64,000 nucleotides of DNA from the NCBI GenBank assembly GCA_964019695.1, contig OZ026528.1, forward strand, positions 51,025,495-51,089,494, written 5' to 3'. Below are positions 45,375 to 56,220 of this stretch, one piece after another (the stretch's first letter is position 1; every line of letters starts with the position of its first letter). Source of the DNA: Loripinus fragilis. Its lineage: Eukaryota; Mollusca; Bivalvia; Lucinida; Lucinidae. Below the pieces are notes generated by a model that was not told the origin of the DNA, did no database searches, and saw only the letters and a list, made by a program, of their open reading frames with translations. Made by a program: the position numbers and the translations under genes.

Positions 45375-45850
45375 ATTAGGCTTTTTATAAAATTTATCTA
45401 TGAGTGGGGGGGGGTATATGAATAGGTCAACTTTCTGTGAAATCAAGTATATGAATGGGATAATTTTCAAAGGGCAGGTATATGATTGGGGTTGTCTCAA
45501 AATACTGGCTCGCACACCCATACCAAAATTACCCACAAGTTACTCCCCCCACGACCACATCCCTCCCCCAAAAAATTATTGTATCTTTCTAAAAAATTTC
45601 TTGAAAAGTAAAGTTTTCAATTATCGAAAGAATCAAGGGTTTTTATAAAGGTTAAAGGATAACATTTAGTAAACAAATAATAAAGAATATTGGGGAACAG
45701 CTAGAGGAAAAAAAAGATAACAGAGCAATGGTCTACCACTTGAGAATATATGTTCTTCATTTTAAACATCTGTTCCTGTGTAGGGTGAAACGGCATCATT
45801 ACTGATGGCCAGAGGAGATTGGGGGCGGTGGGATAGGTGAGTAGTTGGTG
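45375..45850. other. Intergenic with G-rich and C-rich patches
   Basis: A G run at 45407-45414 is followed by ggtatatgaatagg and agtatatgaatggg words (45413-45470). A C-rich patch lies at 45544-45570. Overlapping plus and minus frames here are low-complexity and unsupported. Confidence 0.45.
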
Positions 45851-46072
45851 AGGCCCTGCCATGGGTTTTGGGGAACAGGGTTAAGGGGCATTTATTTCAA
45901 GGGAACAGGGGTGCTATGTGCAACTTTTGAGGGGAACAAGCAAACAAAGAAAATATTGGGGAACATGGAACACAGGAAAACAAATTTTCGATTTTTGGGG
46001 AACAGGGGAACAAGCAAATGCATTGCAGCCTCCGTGCCCCCTCCACGCCCCCTCCCGCCCATGTGAGGGCCT
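45851..46072. mobile_element. hAT-like G-word element, 222 bp
   Basis: Termini aggccctgccatggg and the complement of gcccatgtgagggcct. Flanks agttggtg and cgatggtg (45843-45850, 46073-46080) agree at 6 of 8. The interior repeats ggggaacaggg and ggggaacaagc at least six times on one strand. Confidence 0.8.
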
Positions 46073-46158
46073 CGATGGTGTATATAGTTGATAATTCGGC
46101 CCAGGTACAAACATAAACATTATAGTTCCTTCTGTCATGGGGTTAGCGGTTGAATGAT

Positions 46159-46476
46159 CCATGCATACGAGGATCCAGGAATTTTTGTTAGGGGGGGGTA
46201 TCCAGGCCCAACGGCGAGAAAACAGCCTTGAAAACCTTTTTATGCTTGTTTATGGGTTTTTAGATCTCAAATTATTTTACAGTTTACAGAGAGGGTCCAA
46301 TGGTTTTATTGCAGAGAAAACTATGCTTTTTCAAGGAATTAGAGGGGGTCCAACATTTCGGGAGGTCCAACTATTTACAGGGGGGATCCAAATGCTAATT
46401 TCTATAGAAATCGATATAACTTGTGATTTTCCAGGGATGAGGGTCCATAATCCATATCCCCCTCTGGATCCGCACA
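46159..46476. mobile_element. Second hAT-like element type, 318 bp
   Basis: TIR-like ends carry ggatccag: left acgaggatccaggaattt, right complement tgtgcggatccagagggg. Flanks tgaatgat and tgaatgac (46151-46158, 46477-46484) agree at 7 of 8 bases. Inside, gagggtccaa and gggggtccaa words recur about five times. The ggatccag terminus with 8-bp duplication is typical of hAT MITEs. The 111-codon plus-strand frame is not supported as a gene. Confidence 0.75.
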
Positions 46477-46484
46477 TGAATGAC

Positions 46485-46889
46485 ATTAATGGTTAAGGAA
46501 CAAGTCGAAAAGGGAAGAAGCGGCAGCCCGGGAAGAAGGTAACGGGGACAAGGAGTTCAGGCGAACAAACGAATTAAAAATGAAATCTTTACCCATGATG
46601 CACATCTGAGGCCCCAGAGAGAAAGTATTTGAACATCACAGTTCTTCACCATTTTACAGAAGAATATGTATTAGCATTATTCCTTTAGAATCACATTTTA
46701 TAGATAAAACATATGGATTACAACACTATTCGTAATGAGGGGGTGGGCAGGGGGGTACCCAATCCCCACTTCCCTCCCCCTCTCCCCCACTTCCCTCCCC
46801 ATCCATAAACCAAAATTAATTTTAACAACAGCTTACTAAAGACCCGTCTGCATTTTCATGCAAAATTGTCCTGGAGACAAAGAGTTAAA
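46485..46889. other. Intergenic with a G/C-rich patch
   Basis: gaggggg/ggcagggggg and cttccctccccctctccccc at 46738-46800 form a strand-switching G-then-C patch able to fold on itself. No gene. Confidence 0.45.
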
Positions 46890-47175
46890 ACATGGTTTGA
46901 AGCGTAACGTCCCAGTCAACAGTTATAGTCATGTGGAGACAGTCATATCATCTAACCTGACAAGCTTGCCGATACTGCATGCACAAACTTTGGCTTGTAA
47001 CTGACAACAACCCTTTTTGAATGAGCGGAAGGGAGGTGAATGACCGTAGAAATTATTTAATGATCAAATCTCCACGAAAGTATGGGAACAGGCCGGGAAC
47101 GAACTCGTGGCCCCTGGATCTGCAGTCAGACACGTATCTGCAATCTGACATGTTACCGTCTGCGCTGTGCGGCCC
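46890..47175 (-). mobile_element. SINE family 2, worn copy
   Basis: On the minus strand: head ggccgcacagcgcagacggt, A-box-like gtaacatgtcagattgcaga, the tctgactgcagatccagggg segment and B-box remnant cgagttcgttcccgg. The end is gttgactgggacgttacgct, matching the 19482-19794 copy. No clear target duplication was found. Confidence 0.82.
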
Positions 47176-47499
47176 CTTTAACACGTACTGTCATCAGAGA
47201 TAAACTGTGTATCTTCTTGAGTCAGCAAAGTAAACATTGTTTATATTAGGCAAAATAAATCTTGTTTCCAGGTACCATAAATCCTTGTATATTGGGACCT
47301 CCTTTCTGAAACTGTTTGGGATTTTAAAGTGTATTAATTTTTAGAATTTTTAAGGATTTCTTTCTTACTTTTTTCATGCAAAAGTTTTACATAAAAAAGT
47401 TTGCTTACCTATTGACCCTTAAAATATTGAAGACGTTTCCGTAAAATATACATTTTATTCCCTTTTCTTGTAGAAAAAGGGTAAAGAAAGGGTACATGA
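47176..47499. other. Intergenic, nothing recognised
   Basis: No supported feature. Confidence 0.4.
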
Positions 47500-48120
47500 A
47501 TTAATCAGGGTATGTCCGTCCGTCTGTCCATGCGCGTGCACGTACGTTTGTGCGTGTGGTTTCTTGTAATTGTTTCTCCTAAACCAGTAGAAACTTTAAT
47601 TTTTGTAGCCGCTTAAGTTACATGATGTAGTGGATACTTGGCAACATTACGTGGTTAAGGGAAAAGTTAAAATAAAGTATTGTCGGGTAAATGCATCTCG
47701 TCCTAAACCATTAGCTGTAGCAACTTCAACCTTTGTCTGATCGTGCGACCTAAATCAAAGGTCATTTTTTTTCATCTAAACCGTTGGATGTAGCATCTTC
47801 AAAATTTGCAGGTGCATAGGTCACATGATATAGAGGGCACTAGGCAACATCCCATGTGACCTTTGACCCCAAGCTCAAGGTCAAATACTGTATTATCTTG
47901 TAAATGGTGAATGTAGCAACTTCAAACTTTGCTGTTGCATACGTCACATGATGTAGAGGGTGCTGGGTAATATTTCACGTGACATTGATGTCAAAGTCAA
48001 GGTTATATACCATACTTTCTTGTAAATACATTTCTACCTAAATGGTTGGATGTAGCAACTTCAAACGCTGCAGGTGCTTAGATCACATGATGTAGAGGGT
48101 ACGGGGCAACATTTTGTGTA
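47500..48120 (+). repeat. Degenerate tandem repeat, period about 123-139 bp, with DR1 motif
   Basis: Units share gatgtagcaacttcaaac, tttgcaggtgc, gtcacatgatgtagagggtg and ggcaacatttcacgtgac, starting near 47600, 47710, 47790, 47913 and 48052. One unit contains TGACCTTTGACCC (47857-47869) followed by ctcaaggtcaaa. Spacing is irregular, indicating age. No coding frame. Confidence 0.8.
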
Positions 48121-48254
48121 AGAAGTGGGTATTTGCGATGGTGTATCATCGACTGAAGACTAGTTTAAATATATGTTGGCCCTACTTACAAAAAAACATC
48201 TTATAATCAATAAATAAATGCTTTGTCCAACTCTTAAGTGTCGATAATTTATTT
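48121..48254. other. Spacer
   Basis: No signal. Confidence 0.35.
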
Positions 48255-48789
48255 CAGTGACCTATATACAGGGTGGGTAGTCACGTGGTTTTTGCTTGGA
48301 TACACTGTAAGGATGTTCGAATACACTGTACGGACATTCTGATTGAATGTAGGTAGATTTCTCTATGTTTTCTCATCTATACCCATAAAGTTATACACCA
48401 TTTTCCAGCCCACATTTTCCCCTATTAAACACTACCAGGATGGCATCTTTTTGCTTCTTACTTTGAGTACTAACTCTGTCACAAATGTTGTCCGTACAGC
48501 TTATTTCCAAATTCAGGCCTGATCTTCGCCGCTAAAAATTTTGTGACAGAGTCTGTACTCAAAGTAAGAAGCTTTATGAGGATATCCTGGCATCGTTAGA
48601 TTGGGAAAAATGGGGGCTGGAAAATGGTGTATAACTTTCTGTGTAAAGATGAAAAAACACGCAGAAATATCTACTTACTTTTGCTTAAAACATAGGTGTG
48701 GAAAGTAGTCCGCCATTTTTTCCGTACAGTGTATCTTAACAGAAACCACGTGACTACCCACCCTGACATAAGTCTTATATAGGTCACTG
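48255..48789. mobile_element. Fold-back element, 535 bp
   Basis: cagtgacctatata at the left and tatataggtcactg at the right frame the TIRs cagggtgggtagtcacgtgg and ccacgtgactacccaccctg. Inner pairs include ttatacaccattttccagcc with ggctggaaaatggtgtataa, and cttcttactttgagta with tactcaaagtaagaag. Arms are about 230 bp with a loop near 48500-48535. Confidence 0.93.
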
Positions 48790-50066
48790 TTTATTTGCAT
48801 ACTTGGTAATTTTCATGCATTTGTTGCCATCTACTGATTTTTTTTAAAAAAAATAACCTTTTCGATTTTTTTTCACGAAAAATACCAGAGCCAAGGTGTC
48901 AAACGCTTTGGATCCAGATCAGGACTAGTAGAATCCAGAACAGGACCGGCATTCTAGTGATGCCGACCTGGGTCTAAACTGCTTGCAAAGGTTATAAGTA
49001 AAGTAAATTTGTTCAATCAGATCCGGGAGATTTCCTAATCTTGTAAAAATGTGTATGTTTTAGAAGAAATTTTATGATTCATGTCTGGGAGTCTCCCTGT
49101 ACGATAAGGTAGGGTTTGAGTCGGCGATTCATAAACATAAGCGCCAAGGAGCGTTTGAAACTTCATGAAACATTTTCACAAAAGGGAATGACTTTCCTCT
49201 GGTACATGTAGGACCCAAGAATCGAGAGATTATCCAAGGCCTCGGATACAGTAAGAATGTATATCTAAACTCTTTTGAGTACGAATCTCATTACATGTAC
49301 TTTTCCTGTTGAATATGACTGTAAAATACGCCATACATCGATATTTTGACAAACCAAGACACTAGCATAATTTCTCCAAGCTTGACGATATGCGTGGTTC
49401 CAAACTTTCGGGTCTTTCAGAACACTCATAGTTTAGTTTGTATATCAAAATGCGAATTACCGTGCTTAGCACAACGATCGGTGAACGCATGTTGTGTTTT
49501 ATTTCTTTAGAAGTTTACAGATGATAAGTCAATTTCTAGCACGGAATAAATGAAATAGCTATCGACGTCCACTGAATTTCAACATAAAACGACAGCCAAC
49601 ATTTCAAAGAGGAAGATTGGGTTCTTTGCAAAATTAATTGGTTCCGTAAAAAGTAGATTTAAAGTCACGGACATTGTTCGGATCGTTTGATCTGCCGCTG
49701 AGTGACAAGATCCAAAAAGTAAAAAGACAACCTAGTACCTTGATAATCTCGTTTTATTATATACCTATAACTGATACGGCTTTAGAACTGTCTGATTTCT
49801 GGCCATCTGATACAGAAAGCCGGATCAACGAACTGAGGTTTTCTGAATCCATATCACTATCCTTTAAAACGAGGCTAACGTCAGTTATCTGCTTTTGCGG
49901 CGACGTTACGTAATGTAAATTGTAAGCATAGAACCAGAGAGGGTAAATATGTTGACGTGACGTCAAGAAACGTAACGATACGGCAAACGTTCCCGCAATT
50001 TTTCGGGATTATGGACCAAAACGGGTTTTAAAATCAGATAGAATGTCAGAAAAAAGGCATATAATA
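48790..50066. other. Intergenic, no supported gene
   Basis: A 79-codon plus frame (49674-49913) and a 69-codon minus frame (49757-49966) overlap and have no known motif. This stretch is less repetitive than its surroundings, so an unrecognised exon cannot be excluded. Confidence 0.4.
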
Positions 50067-50238
50067 AACATATTATCATAATAGTAACTTGATCTGGCGT
50101 ACAGTATCACGTCTCGTGAATGAAGCCATACCATTGGATCACCCTCGACGCAAAACGTCTCGGGTGATCCGATGGTATGACCTCATCCACTCGACGTGAT
50201 ACAGTACGCCAGATCAAGTTACTGTTATGATAATGTGT
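50067..50238. repeat. Near-perfect hairpin, arms about 80 bp
   Basis: aacttgatctggcgtacagt pairs with the complement of tacgccagatcaagtt, and ccattggatcaccctcgacg with the complement of cgtctcgggtgatccgatgg. The loop is about 5 bases (caaaa). It may be a fold-back DNA element. Both flanks pair for a further 15 bases. Confidence 0.94.
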
Positions 50239-50427
50239 ATTTCTCGGCAGTCTCCGTTCTTTGAAGGACAGTTAAAAAAACAAGCTGAAATCTGTCGGCT
50301 TCATACATAACGTGGGTTGTGTGACAAAATAGTCCGCGAAAAGATGCATGATTCCCTTATTGGACCTTAATACGACTTCAAGGCCTAAAACGGTATCGTT
50401 ATGGCCCATTTTCTATAAATTTTCTAT

Positions 50428-50600
50428 AAAAAAAAAAAAAAAAAATTCTGCCACAATCTTTGCAGACTCCCCGCCCCCTATCCCGTCCCCTCTATCCCCA
50501 CCCCCTCTACCCCCGCTTCCGCCCCTTTACCCCCGCTTCCCGCCCCATCTACCCCCGCTTCCGCCTCCTTATCCCCGTACCCCGACCCCTTGTCCATCCC
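50428..50600 (+). repeat. Poly-A followed by C-rich degenerate tandem words
   Basis: 18 A (50428-50445), then about 130 bases of taccccc/gcttccgcccc words repeated four to five times. Pro/Leu-rich frames over it are low-complexity by-products. Confidence 0.85.
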
Positions 50601-53107
50601 CTCGTAGTTGGTCCTTGTTTTGTTATTCAGTACTTTGTGTCCTTCCAGTTTATTATCAGTTTGATGGGAAAGAGAGAGCTTGATGCTTAACTTTATTTCC
50701 TGTAACTGTTAGTGTTATGTGGCTCTTCCTCACGGTGCCATGGGTTGGTCTGCAGTGTGGGATTGAGGTATTTTCTGACCATACTCACTTATGTTAAGTA
50801 ATATTTATGTACTATTGTACAATGTGAAATGTTTCTTTATGGCTTTGTCTCTAATTCACTATATATAGCCTCCGCCAGCTTATCCCTTTTTTTCTTAATC
50901 AAAAAAAAACTTTTTTTTTATCGTTTAAATTTTAAACGACTTTATTATATAATCTATAAATAAACATCTCCTGATTGGCCCAGTTGCATATCCACTCGAG
51001 TCAATATAACTACATGTCGCTTGGGCTGTGGGTTTTCCCCATTCAAGAGTAGTCACTAAAATAGACTTCATAGAAACTTCCAATACCAGGTGTGCTTTCA
51101 GCTTGAAACGTGGTTTTGTTGCTTGTCATAACTTTTTTTAATTCCATCTTTTATAGTTGAATATTGATGCACAATGAAATATTTCTGCTCCCTAGCATCT
51201 TCGATAGTTAAATTTATGAAATGAAAGGTTATTTTTGCATATTCACGTAGATTTGAAACGAAATGAAGATGAAATAATGGGTGTCCGTATTTCCCGTCAG
51301 GAAATTTAATTTCGGACACGCCACTGAACACGACGTTCAGGCGATGAATTTTGACCCTTTCATGTAGTTTACTTTCCTGCATTGCATCTGTTTACGTTTT
51401 AGATAAGATTATTTTAGATTATTATTGGTATAACGATCGAAAGACTGTAATGCATCACCATGGACCCCAAAATTTGAGCAAGAGTTGACTGCGAGTTGAA
51501 AAGATTCTGTAGCTTTGCGTGCTGGTTGACTTTTCAGCACCTGATTTTAAGAAGCAAATGAAATCGAAATCTTAAAATACCTCAGTAGTCTACTCATATG
51601 ATAAATGAAACATGTTTAACTGTTTTTGCCAGAATAAAAACATTTAAAGAGCTTTATTTTGTAAAAAGAAACAACTGTCCGATTTTCCCTTCAGCTCTGT
51701 CCGTATGTTTTCGATAACCGTCCGAATTTTCATGTTCGACCCTATGTCACTTTAAGTGCTAATCAAACACATTTAAATACGTTAACCAATGAAATTACAT
51801 CTTTATTAAGTCAATAGAGCATGTTTGGTAGCTACCAGCTAGATTTAACCTGGTTACATGTCTGGAGCAAAGCACAAACCGTGCTGAAGCAGTGACACAG
51901 AAAAAAAGCGTCCGAAATTCGATGTTTTTACAACAGGCTTGGTCAGACCTCTGTCGTTGATACACTACCGATCGCGTTTTTGTCCTTATTGAATTCGCGT
52001 TGAAAACGCATTGAAAACGCACATAACACGCATAAGTTTTCCAACGCCAATATCGAAAGCCAATTAAAGCTCACTATCGATACGCGCTGAGCTGCAGGGC
52101 AACGCAGTTACCTGATAACCAATCAATAACTCGAGTATAGAAACGCAGTTCAACGTACAGTTCGCGTTGAAACGCATTATTGAACAGCCAATCAAAAATG
52201 TTCAAGTGCGTTGACAGACCTGTTACGTGTAAATCAATGATTATTTTATTAGTAAACTAAGAAAACAGCAAAAACATTATCCCACAAAAAGGTTTATCTT
52301 TTTTTGTGTGTGCCAATGGCACTCCTTCATTTTTTGGCCATCGTTACGTGATATTTCATGTCAGCTGCCTTCACATTCCATGACATTGTTTAACATCGGT
52401 TACAATTCCAATATGCGGACTAAGACTCTTTCATCATTTAGTTTGACTCGCTTTCTTATATTCGTTCTCTGTCTGTCTCTCTCTCTCTCTCTCTCTCATC
52501 TCTTCTTCTTACATTTATTAATCTATCTCAGAATACTGCATTATTAAACCTCTTATAACTTCAGATATATTTATAAAATCATATAAATTTTAAAGCTGGA
52601 CAACACTGTCAAGATCGTGGTATTGATAACGCTTGAGCGTCCTGTGCAAAACACCAGGACGCTGATACATTACCAAAATGACGATATGACGTTGTTAATT
52701 ATAGAATTATACCTTGAAATATTGCACCAGCTATAAACTTGGCATGCCATTCACTTTGCTTATACCACGCAGAAAATGATTCATATAAGCAGTTTTGCTT
52801 GTTTTGAAATCCTGTCATTTGCTATATATTATTGTATTGTTGAAAAATGCTTTGTACTTTCGAAATAAATATTGTTTAAACTAAGCCATATCGAACAGGT
52901 CCGTAGATCTGTGTTATCAGGCGTAGGGATCGGGTTTTAGAACCTGAACCTGCTGCATTTAGAGCAAATAATTGGCATGAAGTCTTTATCGATCTATCTC
53001 TTCTTCCTAGTTTGATTAAATTTGGGTATTAATATAGTTGGCTTCCAGTCCAAGCCTCGCTGGAGGCATTGTGTTCAGAGAGAGAGAGCGAGAAGCCTGT
53101 TTAAGTG
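50601..53107. other. Intergenic, about 2.5 kb; one possible unrecognised exon
   Basis: 50700-50800 resembles 10975-11075. A 94-codon minus-strand frame at 51098-51382 has balanced composition but matches nothing I know. Four CCAAT-type motifs lie between 51785 and 52195. A short (TC)n lies at 52473-52498. No firm gene. Confidence 0.4.
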
Positions 53108-53890
53108 GTGTTGGAACCTACCTCTCGGGCACTGTGGGGCAGGGGTGCAGGCTGTTTAAGCGGTGTCAGAGCCAACCTCCTGGGCACTGTGGGGCAGGGA
53201 TGCAGGCTATTTAAGCAGTGTCTGAACCTACCTCCCGGACTCTGTGGGCAGGGTGCAGGCTGTTTATTATTAATAAACAGTGTCAGAACCTACCTCCTGG
53301 GAACTGTGGGGCAGAGGTGCAGGCTGTTTAAGCGGTGTCGGAACCTACCTCTTGGGCACTTTGGGGCAGGGTGCAGGCTGTTTAAACGGTGTGGGAACCT
53401 ACCTCTGGGGCACTGTGTGGGCAGAGGTCGAGGCCGTTTAAGCAGTGTCAGAACCTACCTCCAGGCACTGTGGGGCAGGGGTGCAGGTGGTATAATCGGT
53501 GTTGGAACCTACCTCCCAGGCACTGTGAGGCAGGGGTGCAGGCTGTTTAAGTGAGGTCAGAACCAACCTCCCTGGCATTGTGGGGCAAGGGTGCAGACTG
53601 TTTAAGCCGTGTCAGAACCTACCTTTGGGGCACTGTGGGACAGGGGTGCAAGCTGTTTAAAACAGTGTCAGAACCTACCTCCCCGTCACTGTGGGGCAGG
53701 GGTGCAGGCTGTTTAAGAGGTGTCAGAGCCTACCTTCCTGGTACTGTGTGACAGGGGTGCAGGCTGTTTATGCGGTGTTGGAACCTACCTCCAGGGCACT
53801 GTGGGGCAGGGGTGTAGGCTCTTTCAGCAGTGTAGGAACCTACATCCAGGGCATTGCTAGGCAGGAGTGCAGGCTGCAAGCGGTGTTGGA
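53108..53890 (+). repeat. 55-bp minisatellite, about 14 copies
   Basis: The unit starts gtgttggaacctacctctcg, followed by ggcactgtggggcaggggtg and caggctgtttaagcg. Copies vary by small indels, and the fourth carries an extra tattattaataaac. Because the unit is not a multiple of three, all frames cycle, producing the spurious 149-codon frame at 53105. The array ends at the exact point where Penelope-like sequence begins. Confidence 0.95.
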
Positions 53891-56220
53891 ACAGGTTTGA
53901 TTTCTCTAAATGTCGTAGAGAGATCGCTGCTTCTTTAAATGACTTCAGTAATCGTTGGTGCAAACGGGAAAATGTTGAACCTGATGCTTTGAAGGGATGG
54001 AAGATTAACATTTTTAAAATTATTGATACTCGTATTTCATTTTCTCTCGTAATACACATCTTTTGCCCCCTAAACCTAAATCTTCTTTTAGTCATCTTAA
54101 ACAAGGTATCCAGGATTTTCATATGAACTATGTTTTGGTTCCAGCAGATAAAGCTGCTAACAATGTTGTAGTTGTTTGACGATTGTATTATATTAATACT
54201 CTTAAGCGTGAGCTTGTTGACACTAATGCCTATAAACTGCAGCCTTCTTTAAGTGAAAGGGTGATTGTTGATGGGCATGGTTGTCATACAGCCCTACATT
54301 TTGGTGTCAAAGCTAAAGAAAATCAAGACAAAGTTCCTACGTTGTACTGGTTACCTAAACTCCATAAAAAACCCTATAAAGCAAGATTTATTGCAAATTC
54401 TAGTTCTTGTACAACAACAGAACTTTCTAAATTGTTAACCTCGTGTCTTACAGCTGTTAAAAAACATGTTATCAAATATTGTGAAAAGGTATATGAGAGA
54501 TCTAGTAAAAACCTATTTTGGTCGATTAAAAATTCAGGTGAAATTTTAGATAAACTTAAAGCTAGAGATTTCAATGCGACCAGTTTGTCTATTTATGATT
54601 TTTCTACTCTTTACACTACTTTACCTCATAATTTAATTAAAGATAAACTTATTGATCTTATTGAAAGTACCTTCCAGAGAGAAGGCTCTCCTTACCTTGC
54701 ATGTAGTGACAGAAATGCATTATTTACTTCAGAAAAACCTAAAAAATATCATGCATGGTCGTGTCAAAATGTATGCGATGCGCTGACCTTTTTATTGGAC
54801 AACATTTTTATTCAATTTGGCACCAAGCTCTATAGACAAGTTGTTGGGATTCCTATGGGCACTAATTGTGCTCCCCTGGTTGCAGATTTATTCCTGTTTT
54901 GTTATGAAAGGGACTTTATGATGTCTCTTTCTGATGATAAGCAGGCTGATGTTATTGATGCGTTTAACACTACTTCCAGATATTTGGACGATATTTTAAA
55001 TATAAATAATGTTTATTTTGACAATATGGTTAGTCAAATATACCCTTCAGAGCTCCAACTTAATAAAGCCAATGCCTCTGATACCGAAGCCGCATTTTTA
55101 GACTTGCATTTGTCAATTTCTAATGATATTGTTTCTACCAAAATTTATGACAAACGTGACGACTTTGATTTTGAAATTGTCAATTTCCCATTTTTAGATG
55201 ATGATGTTCCTCGTTCTACATCCTATGGAGTCTATATCTCTCAACTCATTCGTTTTGCTAGAGCATCTAGCTATGTTGCTGACTTCAACACTCACAATAA
55301 ATTGTTAACTCAGAAACTTCTTAAACAAGGCTATCGGTATCATAAACTTCGCAAAACATTTTCAAAATTTTATAGACGATACTATGATTTGATTTCTAAA
55401 TTCCAAGTTGGACTTAAATCTCTCTTGCGCCAAGGACTTTCGGAACCTGATTTCTATGGTGACTTGGTGTATAAGTTGAAGAAGATTGTTGGCTCTAATA
55501 ATTTTTCAGCGCAGTTCATTAAAATAATGTCCCATTATAAAAAGATTGGCTATAACATTAATGTATTGCAACAGACTGCATGCTTGGTAGTCAACCCAAT
55601 CACCGTTGGCAACTTTGCTTTCCTCTTTAATTGCACGCCGGTGGGTCGGACTTCAGACTCTATGATGGTTCCGACTTAAAGACTTATCTATTGATGAGAT
55701 GGTAGGGGCCTGATGCTTTGGCTGTTTGTCGGGCCCACCGGGGTTTACCTGTTGGATTTCTTTTGCTCCGGTATTCAGATTAATTTACTGTTGAGTCCTT
55801 ATCCTTGCTTTATCTCCTTGTTATATCTTGATTTATATGTTTTGGGAGATGATGCATTGATAAGTTAGGGGTCTTTCATGCAAAACAAGTGTCTATGTGT
55901 CTTGATCCACGTCTGAATTAAGGGTGAGGTTGGCGCCGTTGGACCGGTTTAAGCCCTCCAGTAAAATATTTTACTGAACGTTCCAAGGCGGTACTTCTTT
56001 TGTGGATCTTTTATGTTTTTGTTCTGTCTTGTGTTTGTTATGTTTTGTGCGCGTCTGTTTATATGTGCTTTGTGGTCACCTGCTGGGAAAGGGCTGACCT
56101 CTTGGCTCTCGTTTGTGGTGTCTTCTGTGAGTTTGTCGCTTTCCCATTGGTATCCTGGGTCAGGGGTGGTACTTGATTGTATCGATTCCTGATCTTTGCA
56201 CCATTACTTACTTTTGTTAC
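53890..56220 (+). mobile_element. 5'-truncated Penelope-like retroelement (PLE)
   Basis: It contains the C-terminal part of a PLE protein with its RT, then a roughly 540-base 3' UTR. The last 235 bases of the UTR recur alone at 20209-20445. No GIY-YIG endonuclease follows the RT. Canonical PLEs carry one C-terminally, while the Naiad/Chlamys group carries it N-terminally, upstream of where this copy is truncated. The arrangement is therefore compatible with a Naiad-type element. Confidence 0.85.
53892..55679 (+). pseudogene. PLE reverse transcriptase (one frameshift, one in-frame TGA)
   Basis: The first piece (53892 to about 54045) reads CRREIAASLNDFSNRWC and EPDALKGWK. A frameshift near 54040-54048 then leads to NTHLLPPKPKSSF and VLVPADKAANNVVVV. 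A TGA at 54177-54179 comes next, followed by an open frame to 55679. RT motifs: LPKLHKKPYKARFI, DFSTLYTTLP (first catalytic Asp region), GIPMGTNCAPLVADLFL, then RYLDDIL with the paired Asp. A C-terminal region with QGYRYHKLRKTFSKFYRR follows. All catalytic residues are present. The first ATG-less 498 codons have no stop, unusual for an old copy. This copy lacks its N terminus and is unlikely to be autonomous. Confidence 0.85.

Noticed and set aside
50348..50690. Pro/Leu-rich frames
   Set aside because: They span a poly-A run and C-rich degenerate repeats. Low-complexity by-product.
51098..51382. 94-codon minus-strand frame as a candidate gene
   Set aside because: Composition is plausible, but there are no recognised domain, splice signals or neighbouring exons. 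Kept only as a possibility in the description of that stretch.
53105..53554. 149-codon frame rich in G, R, C and L
   Set aside because: It lies wholly in the 55-bp minisatellite. The unit length is not a multiple of three, so residues cycle through frames without a consistent peptide.
55680..56220. SECIS element for the PLE TGA
   Set aside because: I looked for an ATGA, apical AA and GA arrangement in the 3' UTR and found no convincing one by eye. A folding search would be needed.
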